Origin: Paenibacillus sp. S150
GTDB lineage: Bacteria > Bacillota > Bacilli > Paenibacillales > Paenibacillaceae
Direction: 5' to 3'
DNA: 59,897 nt
Assembly (NCBI RefSeq): GCF_019352175.1
Contig: NZ_JACBYI010000046.1
Coordinates: forward strand, 1-59,897
Shown here piece after piece: positions 35,527-44,717 of this stretch; position 1 is the stretch's first letter, and each line of letters opens with the position of its first letter. Made by a program: the position numbers and the translations under genes. The notes under the pieces were generated by a model that searched no databases, was not told the DNA's origin, and saw only the letters and a list, made by a program, of their open reading frames with translations.

Positions 35527-37035
35527 ATGAAGAAACCGAATGTTTTATTAATTACGAGCGACCAGCAGCACTGGAACACGATCGGAGCGTACAATTCCGA
35601 AATCCAAACGCCTAATCTTGACCGCCTGGCCCGTGAAGGAACAACGTTTGGGCGGGCTTATTGTCCAAGCCCGGTCTGTACGCCCAGCAGATCTTCGATC
35701 ATTACGGGAATGTACCCGAGCCAACACGGTGCCTGGACGCTGGGAACCAAACTGCTGGAGGACCGCCATACTGTCGGTGAGGATTTTCAGGCAAACGGTT
35801 ACCGGACAGCTCTGGTTGGAAAAGCGCATTTTCAGCCGCTGCGGGGAACGGAGGAATATCCTTCGCTTGAGTCCTACCCGGTCCTGCAGGATATGAACTT
35901 CTGGCGTTCTTTTCACGGGCCTTTTTATGGCTTCGATCACGTGGAACTGGCACGAAATCATACGAACGAAGCGCATGTCGGACAACATTATGCCAACTGG
36001 ATGGAGGAGAAGGGATGCGGAAATTGGCGGGATTATTTTCTGCCTCCTACCGGAACGATGGACCCTTCCCAGAAACACAAATGGGCGATACCAGAAGCCT
36101 ACCATTACGACAATTGGATCGCCGAGCGCACAAACACACTGCTTGAGCAATTCCGGGAACGGGAGCAGCCCTTTTTCCTTTGGTCCAGCTTCTTCGATCC
36201 GCACCCCGATTATTTGGTTCCCGAGCCGTGGGATACGATGTATGATCCGGAGTCATTGACAATCCCCGCCCTTGTGGACGGAGAGCATGATCAGAACCCG
36301 CCGCATTTTCGGATGACGCAGGAACAGAACCCGGACTTTGCGCATTTATGGGAATCCGGCCACGAAATTCACGGCTATCATTCCCATCTGCTTCCCGAAG
36401 GCGAGCGCAAGAAGCTGGTAGCGACCTATTATGGTATGATCAGTCTGATGGACAAATATATCGGAAGGATTCTCGACAAGCTGGATGAGCTGGGACTTTA
36501 CGACAACACCATCGTTGTGTTTACGACCGACCATGGACATTTTTTCGGTCAGCACGGGCTGCAGCATAAGGGCGGCTTTCATTATGAAGATTTGCTCAGG
36601 CTGCCGTTTCTGGTTCGTTACCCAGGGAAAGTGCCTGCCGGCGTGCGCAATCCGGCCATTCAATCGCTGGTTGATCTTGCGCCTACGTTCTTGTCTTTAT
36701 GCGGCATCCGGCCCCCAAGCGGAATGACCGGCATGGATCAGAGCATGGTTTGGCAGGGACTGGTTCCACAGGTGCGCGATCACGCGCTGTGCGAATTCCG
36801 GCATGAACCGACAACGATTCATCAGAAAACCTACATTGACTGCCGCTATAAGCTGACAGTATACTACCGCCAGACGTACGGCGAATTGTTCGATCTGCAG
36901 GACGATCCCGGCGAGCTTCGCAATCTGTGGAACGATCCGGATTACGCCGCTTTAAAAACGGATCTTCTGCTTAAATACGCTTGGGCGGAGCTTGGCAAGG
37001 AGGCCATGCCGATGCCCCGCATTTGGCATGCGTAA
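35527..37035 (+). CDS. Sulfatase (type I, Cys-type)
   Basis: A 502-residue member of the alkaline-phosphatase-like sulfatases. The metal-binding start NVLLITSDQQHWNTIG and the modification motif C-T-P-S-R (SPVCTPSRSSIITGMYP near residue 55) are intact; the Cys must be oxidised to formylglycine. Later the FTTDHGHFFGQHGLQHKGG motif supplies further metal ligands. No signal peptide is seen, so it may act on imported sulfated sugars. Start ATG follows GGGAGG. It shares an upstream module with the importer operon, so both are likely co-regulated. Confidence 0.92.
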   Translation: MKKPNVLLITSDQQHWNTIGAYNSEIQTPNLDRLAREGTTFGRAYCPSPVCTPSRSSIITGMYPSQHGAWTLGTKLLEDRHTVGEDFQANGYRTALVGKAHFQPLRGTEEYPSLESYPVLQDMNFWRSFHGPFYGFDHVELARNHTNEAHVGQHYANWMEEKGCGNWRDYFLPPTGTMDPSQKHKWAIPEAYHYDNWIAERTNTLLEQFREREQPFFLWSSFFDPHPDYLVPEPWDTMYDPESLTIPALVDGEHDQNPPHFRMTQEQNPDFAHLWESGHEIHGYHSHLLPEGERKKLVATYYGMISLMDKYIGRILDKLDELGLYDNTIVVFTTDHGHFFGQHGLQHKGGFHYEDLLRLPFLVRYPGKVPAGVRNPAIQSLVDLAPTFLSLCGIRPPSGMTGMDQSMVWQGLVPQVRDHALCEFRHEPTTIHQKTYIDCRYKLTVYYRQTYGELFDLQDDPGELRNLWNDPDYAALKTDLLLKYAWAELGKEAMPMPRIWHA

Positions 37036-37147
37036 CTCTGTAGGATTTCAAACGTTGTACATGAGGCAGGACTATCCCAATGAGTTGATAAAAGGGATAC
37101 GATGAGAGAATTTCGATAATGTTGCGGAAATGAGAAGGTTGTATCTC

Positions 37148-37178
37148 TTGACGCTGGGAGCGGGAGCAATAGTATAAT
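37148..37178 (+). promoter_or_regulatory. Putative promoter of the AraC-type regulator
   Basis: TTGACG (37148-37153) and TATAAT (37173-37178) with a long 19-base spacer, 110 bases upstream of the regulator start. Confidence 0.4.
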
Positions 37179-37236
37179 AGTGTTTAAAATCAGACGGGCT
37201 GACTAACAAGTCTTCTGTATGTCGCTTAAGAAATCT

Positions 37237-37274
37237 AAAGACATGGCAGTGATTATTTTGCTATGTCTTTTTTT
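37237..37274 (+). terminator. Terminator hairpin in the leader of the AraC gene
   Basis: AAAGACATGGCA and TGCTATGTCTTT pair, followed by TTTTTTT, then only 15 bases to the next ATG. It may end the sulfatase transcript; if the promoter at 37148-37178 is used it would act as an attenuator. Confidence 0.7.
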
Positions 37275-37288
37275 CGGGGGTAAAAGAT

Positions 37289-38158
37289 ATGAAGGATTAC
37301 GGTCATGAATATGCGGACATCTTTTATTACACGCCGAATGAGTTTGAGAAGCTTGGCGGACTCTGGCCGCTGCGGACCGGACATAATGTAGCGAAAGCGA
37401 ATTATAGCGTGGGGCCGAGAGTTATTGAATGTTTTTCCTTTCACTTTGTGCTCAGCGGCGAGGTCACTTTGTCCGGCCTGGGGGGGGAAACCGTTCTTAA
37501 GAAAGGAAGCATGTTCTGCCTTTTCCCGAATGTGAAACACAGCTACTGGGTATCTCAATATGATTCCGAATCCCCGCTTCAAATGCATTGGCTGGCGTTT
37601 AATGGACCGCAAGCGGAGCTGCTGGTGAAAAGAACCGGAATTACGGAACGAAAACCGTATTTGCACAACAAGCTTACGGCCGAGCTGGCTGAATTGCTGA
37701 AGGCTTGCATGAAACCAATTGAAAACCGGGAGAAAGACGGGGATCTGCAGCTGCAGATCATGCTGTACCGGATATTTGAATTATTATCGCGTCCGCTTCC
37801 CGATGTTTCAGACGGCAATGACTGGTTAAGCACCTGTCTGCGGTACATGGAAACGCATTATGCCGAAGGCATTACGGTCTCTGATATCGCTCAATTTATC
37901 GGCATGCACCGTTCACATCTTTCCAGCAGATTTAAGCGTTGTACCGGTATGAGTCCCCGTGAGCTTTTAATTAAGCTGCGGATGGAGCGTGCGGGGGAAA
38001 TGCTGCAGAGCCGGACATTATCGATTACGGAAATTGCGCTTTCTCTCGGATATACGGACCTGTATACGTTCTCGAGGGCTTTTTGTACTTATTACGGAAT
38101 ATCGCCTTCAAGTTACCGTCGCAGATTGCTTTCTCCCAACGAAATGATAAATGTATAA
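37289..38158 (+). CDS. AraC family transcriptional regulator
   Basis: A 289-residue regulator. The N-terminal ~140 residues form a cupin sensing domain (HFVLSGEVTLSGLGG, MFCLFPNVKHSYWV), and residues ~185-283 the AraC DNA-binding domain (ITVSDIAQFIGMHRSHLSSR, LSITEIALSLGYTDLYTFSR). It lies between the sulfatase and the arabinose-polymer importer operon, both preceded by the same ~80-bp module. It is thus a strong candidate for the local activator, probably sensing an arabinose-containing sugar. Confidence 0.92.
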   Translation: MKDYGHEYADIFYYTPNEFEKLGGLWPLRTGHNVAKANYSVGPRVIECFSFHFVLSGEVTLSGLGGETVLKKGSMFCLFPNVKHSYWVSQYDSESPLQMHWLAFNGPQAELLVKRTGITERKPYLHNKLTAELAELLKACMKPIENREKDGDLQLQIMLYRIFELLSRPLPDVSDGNDWLSTCLRYMETHYAEGITVSDIAQFIGMHRSHLSSRFKRCTGMSPRELLIKLRMERAGEMLQSRTLSITEIALSLGYTDLYTFSRAFCTYYGISPSSYRRRLLSPNEMINV

Positions 38159-38242
38159 CAACGAAATGTTATTCCTATTTTCTGTGGCTTACTTTATGCT
38201 AAATACAACTTTTAAACCTACTATATGGCTTGGAATACTATT
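38159..38242 (+). promoter_or_regulatory. Shared regulatory module, copy 2 (upstream of importer operon)
   Basis: CAACGAAATGTTATT, CTTACTTTATGCTAAATACA and GGCTTGGAATACTATTA in the same order as at 35381-35465. It begins directly after the regulator's stop codon. An extra CAACGAAATG lies within the end of the regulator gene (38138-38147). Confidence 0.65.
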
Positions 38243-38266
38243 ATTTAGAAGGGGCTGCAGAAAATT

Positions 38267-39856
38267 ATGGATAAACATTGGAGAAGAAACGCAATATCAG
38301 CGATGATCATTTTGGGTCTGGGGCTTGCAGGGTGCAATTCAGGTGCCGGCACGGCAAACGAGGCTAAACCTGAAGGCGGGTCCGGGACAGCCGTGAGCAA
38401 AAACGGATATCCGATTGTGCAGGAGCCGGTCACGCTCAAGATGTTTACCCGGATCGCCCCCGTCAACGGCCCATTTAAGGACATGCCGGTGTTTCAGGAT
38501 TACGGGAAATTGAGCAATGTGCAGGTCGAATTTACCGAAGCTCCAACGGATGGCTTTCAGGAGAAGAAGAATTTACTGTTCGCCTCAAATGAGCTGCCTG
38601 ATGCATTGTATCGCTCCGGTCTTACCCCGCTGGAAACGATTCGTTACGGAACGGCCGGTCAACTGATTCCGCTGGAGCAGCTGATTGACGATTATGCGCC
38701 GAACTTTAAAAAATTGATGGATCAGTACCCTGAAATCCGCTCGGCGATCACAACTCCGGAAGGCCATATTTACGCTCTTCCCGCTGTTGTTACCTTGGGC
38801 TCTGCACGCACGGATAAAAAATGGATCAATCAGGCGTGGCTGAAGAAGTTGAATCTGGAAGAACCGGTGACTACGGATGATCTGTATAACGTGCTGGTTG
38901 CTTTCCGGGATAAGGATCCGAACGGCAACGGAAAAGCGGATGAAATTCCAATGACCGCCCGCGCAAGCAGCGGCTCAGGCCAAGGCATACCGGTTGTTAC
39001 TATGATGAGCGGATCGTTTGGTTTGGACCAGCAGCTTGGCTACAATATTAACCTGACTGATGACAAAGTGGAGATTTGGATGGGCAGCGAACAGAACAAA
39101 GAGCTGCTGTTGTACTTGAACAAGCTATATTCCGAAGAACTGCTTGATCCCGCAGTGTTCTCGCATAAAGAAGCGGAATATCTCGCCAAACAGGCATCGG
39201 GAAACACCGGGTTCTTCTTTGATCAGACGAACAATCCGTTCCTGGAGATCGCGGATCAATATACGGGAATCGCTCCTCTTGAAGGTCCCCACGGGGATCG
39301 GCTGCAAAGCCAGGGCGCGCCTATTGCACGGGATTTTGGAGCCTTTGCCATTACTTCAGTCAACAAGTACCCGGAAGCCTCGCTCCGTTGGATCGATTAT
39401 TTCTATAGCGAGGAGGGCTCGACCCTGCTCAGATTCGGAAGAGAAGGCGAGCATTACGAACTGAAGGACGGCATTCCTTATTATAATGAAGATTTCTTGA
39501 AGTCGGGCAATCAGGCCAAAATCACCCCGTACGCCGGAGGCGGAGCGCCTCACCTGATCAGCGAGAAGGTTGCTTCGTACATTAATCCGCTACAGGTGCA
39601 GGAGGCGCAACGGAAGCTGGACCCGTTCATGCCGGAGGTGCGGTATGCGGCTCCAATGTTTGATGAGCAAACCGCGCAGCAGGTCAATATCCTGCGGAAC
39701 GATATCGACAAATACTATGAGGAGCAGAGCACGAAATTCATTGCCGGAGCGCTTAGCTTTGACAAATGGGACGAATTCCAGGCGACCCTGAAGAAGCTGA
39801 AGATTGATGAGCTGGAACAGCTGTATCAGGAAGCTTATGACAAGATGGAGAAATAA
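38267..39856 (+). CDS. Oligosaccharide ABC transporter, substrate-binding lipoprotein (LipO-like)
   Basis: A 529-residue solute-binding protein of the long type common in Paenibacillus (LipO/YtcQ). The signal MDKHWRRNAISAMIILGLG ends in lipobox LAGC. Mature part: FTEAPTDGFQEKKNLLFAS, the FRDKDPNGNGKADEIPMT calcium-site-like DxNxNGxxD stretch and RWIDYFYSEEGSTLLRFG, all typical. First gene of an operon with two permeases and glycosidases, so the ligand is probably an arabino-oligosaccharide (inference). Confidence 0.93.
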   Translation: MDKHWRRNAISAMIILGLGLAGCNSGAGTANEAKPEGGSGTAVSKNGYPIVQEPVTLKMFTRIAPVNGPFKDMPVFQDYGKLSNVQVEFTEAPTDGFQEKKNLLFASNELPDALYRSGLTPLETIRYGTAGQLIPLEQLIDDYAPNFKKLMDQYPEIRSAITTPEGHIYALPAVVTLGSARTDKKWINQAWLKKLNLEEPVTTDDLYNVLVAFRDKDPNGNGKADEIPMTARASSGSGQGIPVVTMMSGSFGLDQQLGYNINLTDDKVEIWMGSEQNKELLLYLNKLYSEELLDPAVFSHKEAEYLAKQASGNTGFFFDQTNNPFLEIADQYTGIAPLEGPHGDRLQSQGAPIARDFGAFAITSVNKYPEASLRWIDYFYSEEGSTLLRFGREGEHYELKDGIPYYNEDFLKSGNQAKITPYAGGGAPHLISEKVASYINPLQVQEAQRKLDPFMPEVRYAAPMFDEQTAQQVNILRNDIDKYYEEQSTKFIAGALSFDKWDEFQATLKKLKIDELEQLYQEAYDKMEK

Positions 39857-39888
39857 TTGCGGTTCCGGACAAGGGAGGAAGGGAACTC

Positions 39889-40872
39889 ATGAAGACGACG
39901 CAAATAGAGCTTACGAAGACGGAACAAGCTGATCTGCCCTCCGTTTCTGTCCGGAGCAATTCAAGGCGCAGTATCCGGCTGTTTAAACAAATGATTAATC
40001 GTTATGACCTATATCTCATGCTGCTGCTGCCGATGGCGTGGTATCTGATCTTTCACTATGGCCCGCTGTACGGACTCCAAATCGCCTTCAAGAATTTCAA
40101 TCCGGCGAGGGGGATTGTTGGCAGCGGCTGGGTGGGCTTCGATCATTTCGCACGATTTTTTGATTCATATTATTTCTGGAGGCTTCTGTGGAATACGCTG
40201 TCCATCAATCTGTATTCCTTGCTGATCGCCTTTCCGGTTCCTATCTTACTGGCACTGCTCATCAATGAAATCCGCAGCAAGGCCTTCAGCAAATGGCTTC
40301 AAAATATAACCTATATCCCGCACTTCATTTCGGTTGTCGTCATCGTGGGCATCCTGACGGTGCTTCTCTCGCCCACCGGACCGCCTAACATGCTGATCCA
40401 GGCTTTCGGCGGCAGTCCCATCCGCTTTCTGGAGTCAGCCGGCTGGTTTAAGACGATCTTTATCGGCTCGAATATTTGGCAAAACATGGGGTGGCAGTCG
40501 ATCATCTACATTGCAGCGCTCAGCGGGATCAATCCCCAGTTGTATGAGGCAGCCAAAATAGACGGGGCTTCCCGGCTGCGGCGTATTTGGCACGTCTCCC
40601 TGCCGGGGATCGTTCCCGTCATCGTTATATTGTTGATTCTGGACGTCGGGCAATTTATGAACATAGGGTTCGAGAAAATTTTGCTGCTGCAAAACAACTT
40701 GAATCTCGAAGCCAGCGACGTGATCTCCACATTCGTCTACACGACCGGGATACTAAAGGGAGAGTACAGCTACACTGCGGCGATCGGGCTGTTCAACTCA
40801 GTGATCAATCTGACGCTGCTGCTGCTGGTGAACCGGCTTGCGCGCAAAACATCGGAAACGAGTCTATGGTAA
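39889..40872 (+). CDS. Sugar ABC transporter permease (LplB-like)
   Basis: A 327-residue permease. After a ~40-residue cytoplasmic tail come six membrane segments, with LLPMAWYLIFHYGPLYGLQI and AFKNFNPARGIVGSGWVG typical of LplB proteins. EAA loop QLYEAAKIDGASRLRRIWHV near 220-240. It is 32 bp after the binding protein gene; its stop overlaps the upstream part of the next ribosome site. Confidence 0.93.
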   Translation: MKTTQIELTKTEQADLPSVSVRSNSRRSIRLFKQMINRYDLYLMLLLPMAWYLIFHYGPLYGLQIAFKNFNPARGIVGSGWVGFDHFARFFDSYYFWRLLWNTLSINLYSLLIAFPVPILLALLINEIRSKAFSKWLQNITYIPHFISVVVIVGILTVLLSPTGPPNMLIQAFGGSPIRFLESAGWFKTIFIGSNIWQNMGWQSIIYIAALSGINPQLYEAAKIDGASRLRRIWHVSLPGIVPVIVILLILDVGQFMNIGFEKILLLQNNLNLEASDVISTFVYTTGILKGEYSYTAAIGLFNSVINLTLLLLVNRLARKTSETSLW

Positions 40873-40886
40873 AGGAGGAGAGCCCC

Positions 40887-41792
40887 GTGTCCAAGCGAGT
40901 TGCGTTAAAAAGGGGGTCAAACGGCCCGCCGGCCGACCGGTATTTTGATACGATTGTGTACCTGATCGCCGCGGTGATCATGATCCTCGTGCTTTATCCG
41001 CTGCTTTTTGTGGTAAGCGCCTCGTTCAGCGATCCGGCGAAGGTGCTGGGCGGGGAAGTGTGGTTGCTGCCGAAAGGCTTCACCGTCGAAGCCTACGCGA
41101 ATATTTTGCACAACGATAAAATCTGGACCGGATTTGCCAATTCGATTGTATACACAACAGTCGGCACAATCATTAACATCGCCATGACGCTATTGGCGGC
41201 GTATCCGCTGTCGCGGCCGGATCTGCCCTTGCGCAAAGGTCTGATGCTGATCGTAACGCTCACGATGTTTTTCAGCGGAGGGCTGATTCCGACTTACCTG
41301 CTTGTCAAAGACCTGGGCATGGTCGACACGATGTGGGCCTTGATTATCCCGGGCGCGATCTCGACATACAATCTGATTGTCATGAGAACATACTTCCAGT
41401 CCAGCATTCCCTGGGAGCTGCAGGAAGCCGCCCATGTGGACGGATGCTCCAACTGGCGTCTGCTGTTCAGCATTGTTTTACCGTTATCGAAGCCGATCCT
41501 GGCGGTGATGGTTCTTTTCTATGCGGCCGGCCACTGGAATTTGTTTTTTAATGCGCTTATCTATATCCGGAGTGAAGAGCTGTATCCGCTTCAACTGGTG
41601 CTGCGCGAAATTTTGCTGATCAGCCAATCGGACGCTGTGGACAGCGGCGTTGGGCTGGAGGACAAGATTCTGCTGGCTGAGAGCGTCAAGTACGCGGTCA
41701 TTATCATATCCAGTCTGCCGGTACTCATTATGTATCCTTTCGTGCAGCGGCATTTCGTGAAAGGCGTCATGATCGGCTCGATCAAAGGATAA
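40887..41792 (+). CDS. Sugar ABC transporter permease (LplC/YtcP-like)
   Basis: A 301-residue second permease. FDTIVYLIAAVIMILVLYPL then FVVSASFSDPAKVLGG mark the LplC family; EAA loop ELQEAAHVDGCSNWRLLFSI near 195-215; ends HFVKGVMIGSIKG, the usual tail. Start is the GTG at 40887, six bases after GGAGGAG; longer open frames upstream overlap the LplB gene and have no such site. Confidence 0.92.
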   Translation: MSKRVALKRGSNGPPADRYFDTIVYLIAAVIMILVLYPLLFVVSASFSDPAKVLGGEVWLLPKGFTVEAYANILHNDKIWTGFANSIVYTTVGTIINIAMTLLAAYPLSRPDLPLRKGLMLIVTLTMFFSGGLIPTYLLVKDLGMVDTMWALIIPGAISTYNLIVMRTYFQSSIPWELQEAAHVDGCSNWRLLFSIVLPLSKPILAVMVLFYAAGHWNLFFNALIYIRSEELYPLQLVLREILLISQSDAVDSGVGLEDKILLAESVKYAVIIISSLPVLIMYPFVQRHFVKGVMIGSIKG

Positions 41793-41811
41793 ATGGTCAG
41801 GAGGTTTTAGG

Positions 41812-43830
41812 TTGAAAGTAAACGCAACAATTACCGTTGAAGGCAGCCGGGCCAGTGGGCACAAGGTGAATCCTTACCTGTTCGGGCATTTCGTGGAGGA
41901 CATCCGCGACCATATGGAAGCGATGCTCGCCTATCCGCTGAAGGACATGGATTTTGAAAGTGAGAATGATGGGAGGAGTGCCGTATCCGGGTGCTGGAGC
42001 GCCTATACGAATGGACGGAATACGAGGTATGCGCTGGAGGCACCGGCTCCGAAGCATTCGGGCCGCGCAGTGCGCATCCACATCCTGAGCGATGACGAAG
42101 CTTATGCCGGGATTGCGCAGCGGGCTGCACTGAAGGGGCCAATGGAATATAAGGTTCAACTGGTGGTACGGGCATCGGTCGAGCTTCGGCACATGGTCAT
42201 CGAAGCGGTGGACCGGCGCACGGAGGAGCGGCTTGGCCATGCGGTCATCGAACTTGCCGGCCACAACTGGCAGGAGTACAGGGCGGAGCTGTTCGTCTCC
42301 CGCGCTTGTGCCGACGCTGAAATCCGGGTGTATGTGCCAGCCGGCCACCCGAGGTGGGCCGATCATGTATCTACTGGCATGCTCTGGCTCGATCACGTAT
42401 CTCTGATGCCTGCGGACAACATTGGCCTGGTGAAGCGCGAAGTGCTGGAGATGACACAGGCGCTGAACGCAGGCATGATGAGGCTTGCCGGCAATTACAT
42501 CAGTGCTTACCACTTTGAGCATGGCGTCGGTCCAGTTCTGGAGCGGCCTGTCATGTACAACGAAGCGTGGGGCGGCTGGACTAGTAAATATTTCGGTACG
42601 GATGAGTTCATCTTTTTCTGCCGGGAGCTGCAGGTGGAGCCGCTTATCTGCGTGAACGACGGGTCGGGAACGCCCGAGGAAGCCGCGCGCTGGGTGGAAT
42701 ACTGCAACGGGAACGCCGATACCCCGATGGGTGCGAAACGAGCGGCGAATGGTTTCCCGGAGCCGTACAACGTAAAGTACTGGGAGATCGGCAACGAAGT
42801 ATGGGGAGCGTGGCAGGTAGGCGCTTGCTCCGCAGACCGGTTCGCGGAACGGTGCGTTTCCTTTGCGGAAGCCATGAAGGCGGCGGATCCGTCCCTCGTG
42901 ATTCTTGCCTGTGGGCACACCGATCAGGCATGGAACCGGGCAGTGCTTGATATTGCGGGCGAGCATATCGATTATTTGACCCTGCATTTGTATCACGGCT
43001 ACGGACGGTTCGGGTTGGAACGGGATGCGCCGGCGGAGGAGCGTTACAAGGCGATGGCCACCTTCCCGGAGTGGACCCGCGACAGCATCCTGCAGACGGT
43101 GGAGCAGATCCGTGCTAATGCGAAGCATCGCCACATCAAGCTGGCCATTACCGAATACAACACGATGTACTATCCGAACACTGTGCGCAAGGGGCTGCCG
43201 GATGAGCACACGCTGGGGGCTGCGGTCGCCAATGCCGCCCATCTGAATGAAATGCTGCGCCTAAGCGACATGGTGCATATCGGCAGCTTCTCTGATCTGG
43301 TGAACGGCTGGCTCGGGGGCTGCATCCGTGTGGGCGATTATTATGCCGACCAATATTGCGGAAGAACGCCTGGCTGGAGCGGTCATTCCCTCACGGTATA
43401 CGGAACGCCGAGCTATGAAGTGATGAAGCTGTACTCGGGCCGGAACATCGGGCGGATGCTTCCCGCCGAGGCTATTTGCGGTACTTTCTCTGTCCATTCG
43501 AACAAGCCGGTCCCATTTAAGATGGACGCGCTGCCGGATTTGGACGTGGCGGCCTGCATGAATGAGGAAGGAAGTCTTATCACCGTGTTCATCGTGAACC
43601 GCAGCCTCCGGGAAGTAAAGACCGGGCTGGAGCTGCGGGGGTTTGAGCCGTCTGATGAGACGCTGTTGTACGAAATTACAGGAGATTCCATCGACGAGAT
43701 CAATAGCGTCTTTGCACCGGACCGCATCAGCTGCAAGGCGAGCGCGGTTCCGGCCAGGGCATGGCTGAGCGGTTACCCTCTGCGCCCGGCTTCGGTCTAT
43801 GCGCTTGAGATCCAGGCTAAACTGAAGTGA
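41812..43830 (+). CDS. Alpha-L-arabinofuranosidase (GH51)
   Basis: A 672-residue glycosidase that removes terminal arabinofuranose from arabinan or arabinoxylan fragments. FGHFVEDIRDH lies near the N-terminus; the acid/base Glu is in KYWEIGNEVWG and the nucleophile Glu in IKLAITEYNTMYY, with the C-terminal beta-domain after residue ~510. A middle CBM-like segment occupies ~45-190. It starts at TTG after AGGAGG. No signal peptide, so it acts on oligosaccharides brought in by the importer just upstream (19 bp gap). Confidence 0.92.
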   Translation: MKVNATITVEGSRASGHKVNPYLFGHFVEDIRDHMEAMLAYPLKDMDFESENDGRSAVSGCWSAYTNGRNTRYALEAPAPKHSGRAVRIHILSDDEAYAGIAQRAALKGPMEYKVQLVVRASVELRHMVIEAVDRRTEERLGHAVIELAGHNWQEYRAELFVSRACADAEIRVYVPAGHPRWADHVSTGMLWLDHVSLMPADNIGLVKREVLEMTQALNAGMMRLAGNYISAYHFEHGVGPVLERPVMYNEAWGGWTSKYFGTDEFIFFCRELQVEPLICVNDGSGTPEEAARWVEYCNGNADTPMGAKRAANGFPEPYNVKYWEIGNEVWGAWQVGACSADRFAERCVSFAEAMKAADPSLVILACGHTDQAWNRAVLDIAGEHIDYLTLHLYHGYGRFGLERDAPAEERYKAMATFPEWTRDSILQTVEQIRANAKHRHIKLAITEYNTMYYPNTVRKGLPDEHTLGAAVANAAHLNEMLRLSDMVHIGSFSDLVNGWLGGCIRVGDYYADQYCGRTPGWSGHSLTVYGTPSYEVMKLYSGRNIGRMLPAEAICGTFSVHSNKPVPFKMDALPDLDVAACMNEEGSLITVFIVNRSLREVKTGLELRGFEPSDETLLYEITGDSIDEINSVFAPDRISCKASAVPARAWLSGYPLRPASVYALEIQAKLK

Positions 43831-43861
43831 AGGCGGAAGGACCAGTAGAAGGGGAAGAGGA

Positions 43862-44263
43862 ATGACAACCAGAGTGTATAGGAAGGATTATCCCAGACCC
43901 CAACTTGTCCGGGAGCACTGGCTGAATTTAAATGGCGAATGGGACTTTTGCTTCGATGACGAAAATGTGGGAGAGCTGCAGAAACGGCCGGAACAGTCTA
44001 AGGAAACCCGCAAGATCACGGTTCCTTTTACTTACGAGACTTCACGTAGCGGGACCGGAGAGGAAATGTTCCATCCGCGGGTCTGGTATAGCACATCGGT
44101 GTCGATTCCGGAAGACGCCGAAGGCAAGCAGGTGATTTTGCATTTTCAGGCGGTCGATTATAGCGCTAGGGTATGGATAAACGGTGTCATGGCAGGGAGC
44201 CATCAAGGGGGTTATGCGGCTTTTTTCTTTGATATTACCCCATATTTGGTGTTCGGGGCCTGA
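43862..44263 (+). pseudogene. Glycoside hydrolase family 2, N-terminal fragment
   Basis: A 133-residue piece of the sugar-binding N-terminal domain of GH2 enzymes: YPRPQLVREHWLNLNGEWDF, FHPRVWYSTSVSIPEDAEGK and FQAVDYSARVWINGVMAGSH. Complete members have about 600 residues or more, with the catalytic barrel absent here. It follows the GH51 gene by 31 bp as last gene of the operon and breaks off at ITPYLVFGA, next to a fragment of a tyrosine recombinase. Confidence 0.88.
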
Positions 44264-44370
44264 ATCGGTTTCTGCCGGTTAGGGCCAAACTTCATTTCTG
44301 CAATTTCTGAAAGCTGCTTGCCTGCCATCTTCAAACCCGCAAATTCGCTGCGGCGCAGGCCATTTTCAAA
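44264..44370 (-). pseudogene. Integrase fragment at the GH2 break point
   Basis: Read on the minus strand, ENGLRRSEFAGLKMAGKQLS and EIAEMKFG are open. GLRRSEFAGLK matches the catalytic-Arg region of tyrosine recombinases, and the DNA over 44326-44364 closely resembles 27762-27798 in the intact integrase. Only ~35 codons remain, so this is the scar of an integrated element. Confidence 0.65.
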
Positions 44371-44717
44371 TACACTCTCGCAAACATAAGGTGCGTGGGT
44401 GTATTTTTATGATTAAGCAGTCACTGGTCTATTAGAATTCCGTTTATGAGTTTATTTCAATACTCCCCCCGCGAGCAGCGCAGTTTTACGCCCGGGCTTC
44501 GGGGCCAATAGAAAACCAAAATAATTAAATCCGGTTTTCTGGTTGCTCTAGGTATTAGCAGTTCTACTCGTAATCTGATCCTTCCATGTTTTTACACAAA
44601 TTCTCTTACTCCTCCTTAAAGCTTCTGCTGCAACCTTCACACCGGAGGCATCTTTTCCGAAAAAAAGGTATACTATGATTAGTTTAAGTCCCCACTTTCA
44701 CAGAGGAGGCTCTATCA
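44371..44717. other. Gene-free stretch upstream of the hybrid kinase
   Basis: No gene seen. A hairpin AGAAAACC...GGTTTTCT lies near 44511-44543. The right part should contain the kinase promoter; TATACT near 44670 is a possible -10. Confidence 0.4.

Noticed and set aside
41797..43242. 481-codon minus-strand frame
   Set aside because: Antisense to the GH51 gene, which has full catalytic motifs and a proper ribosome site.
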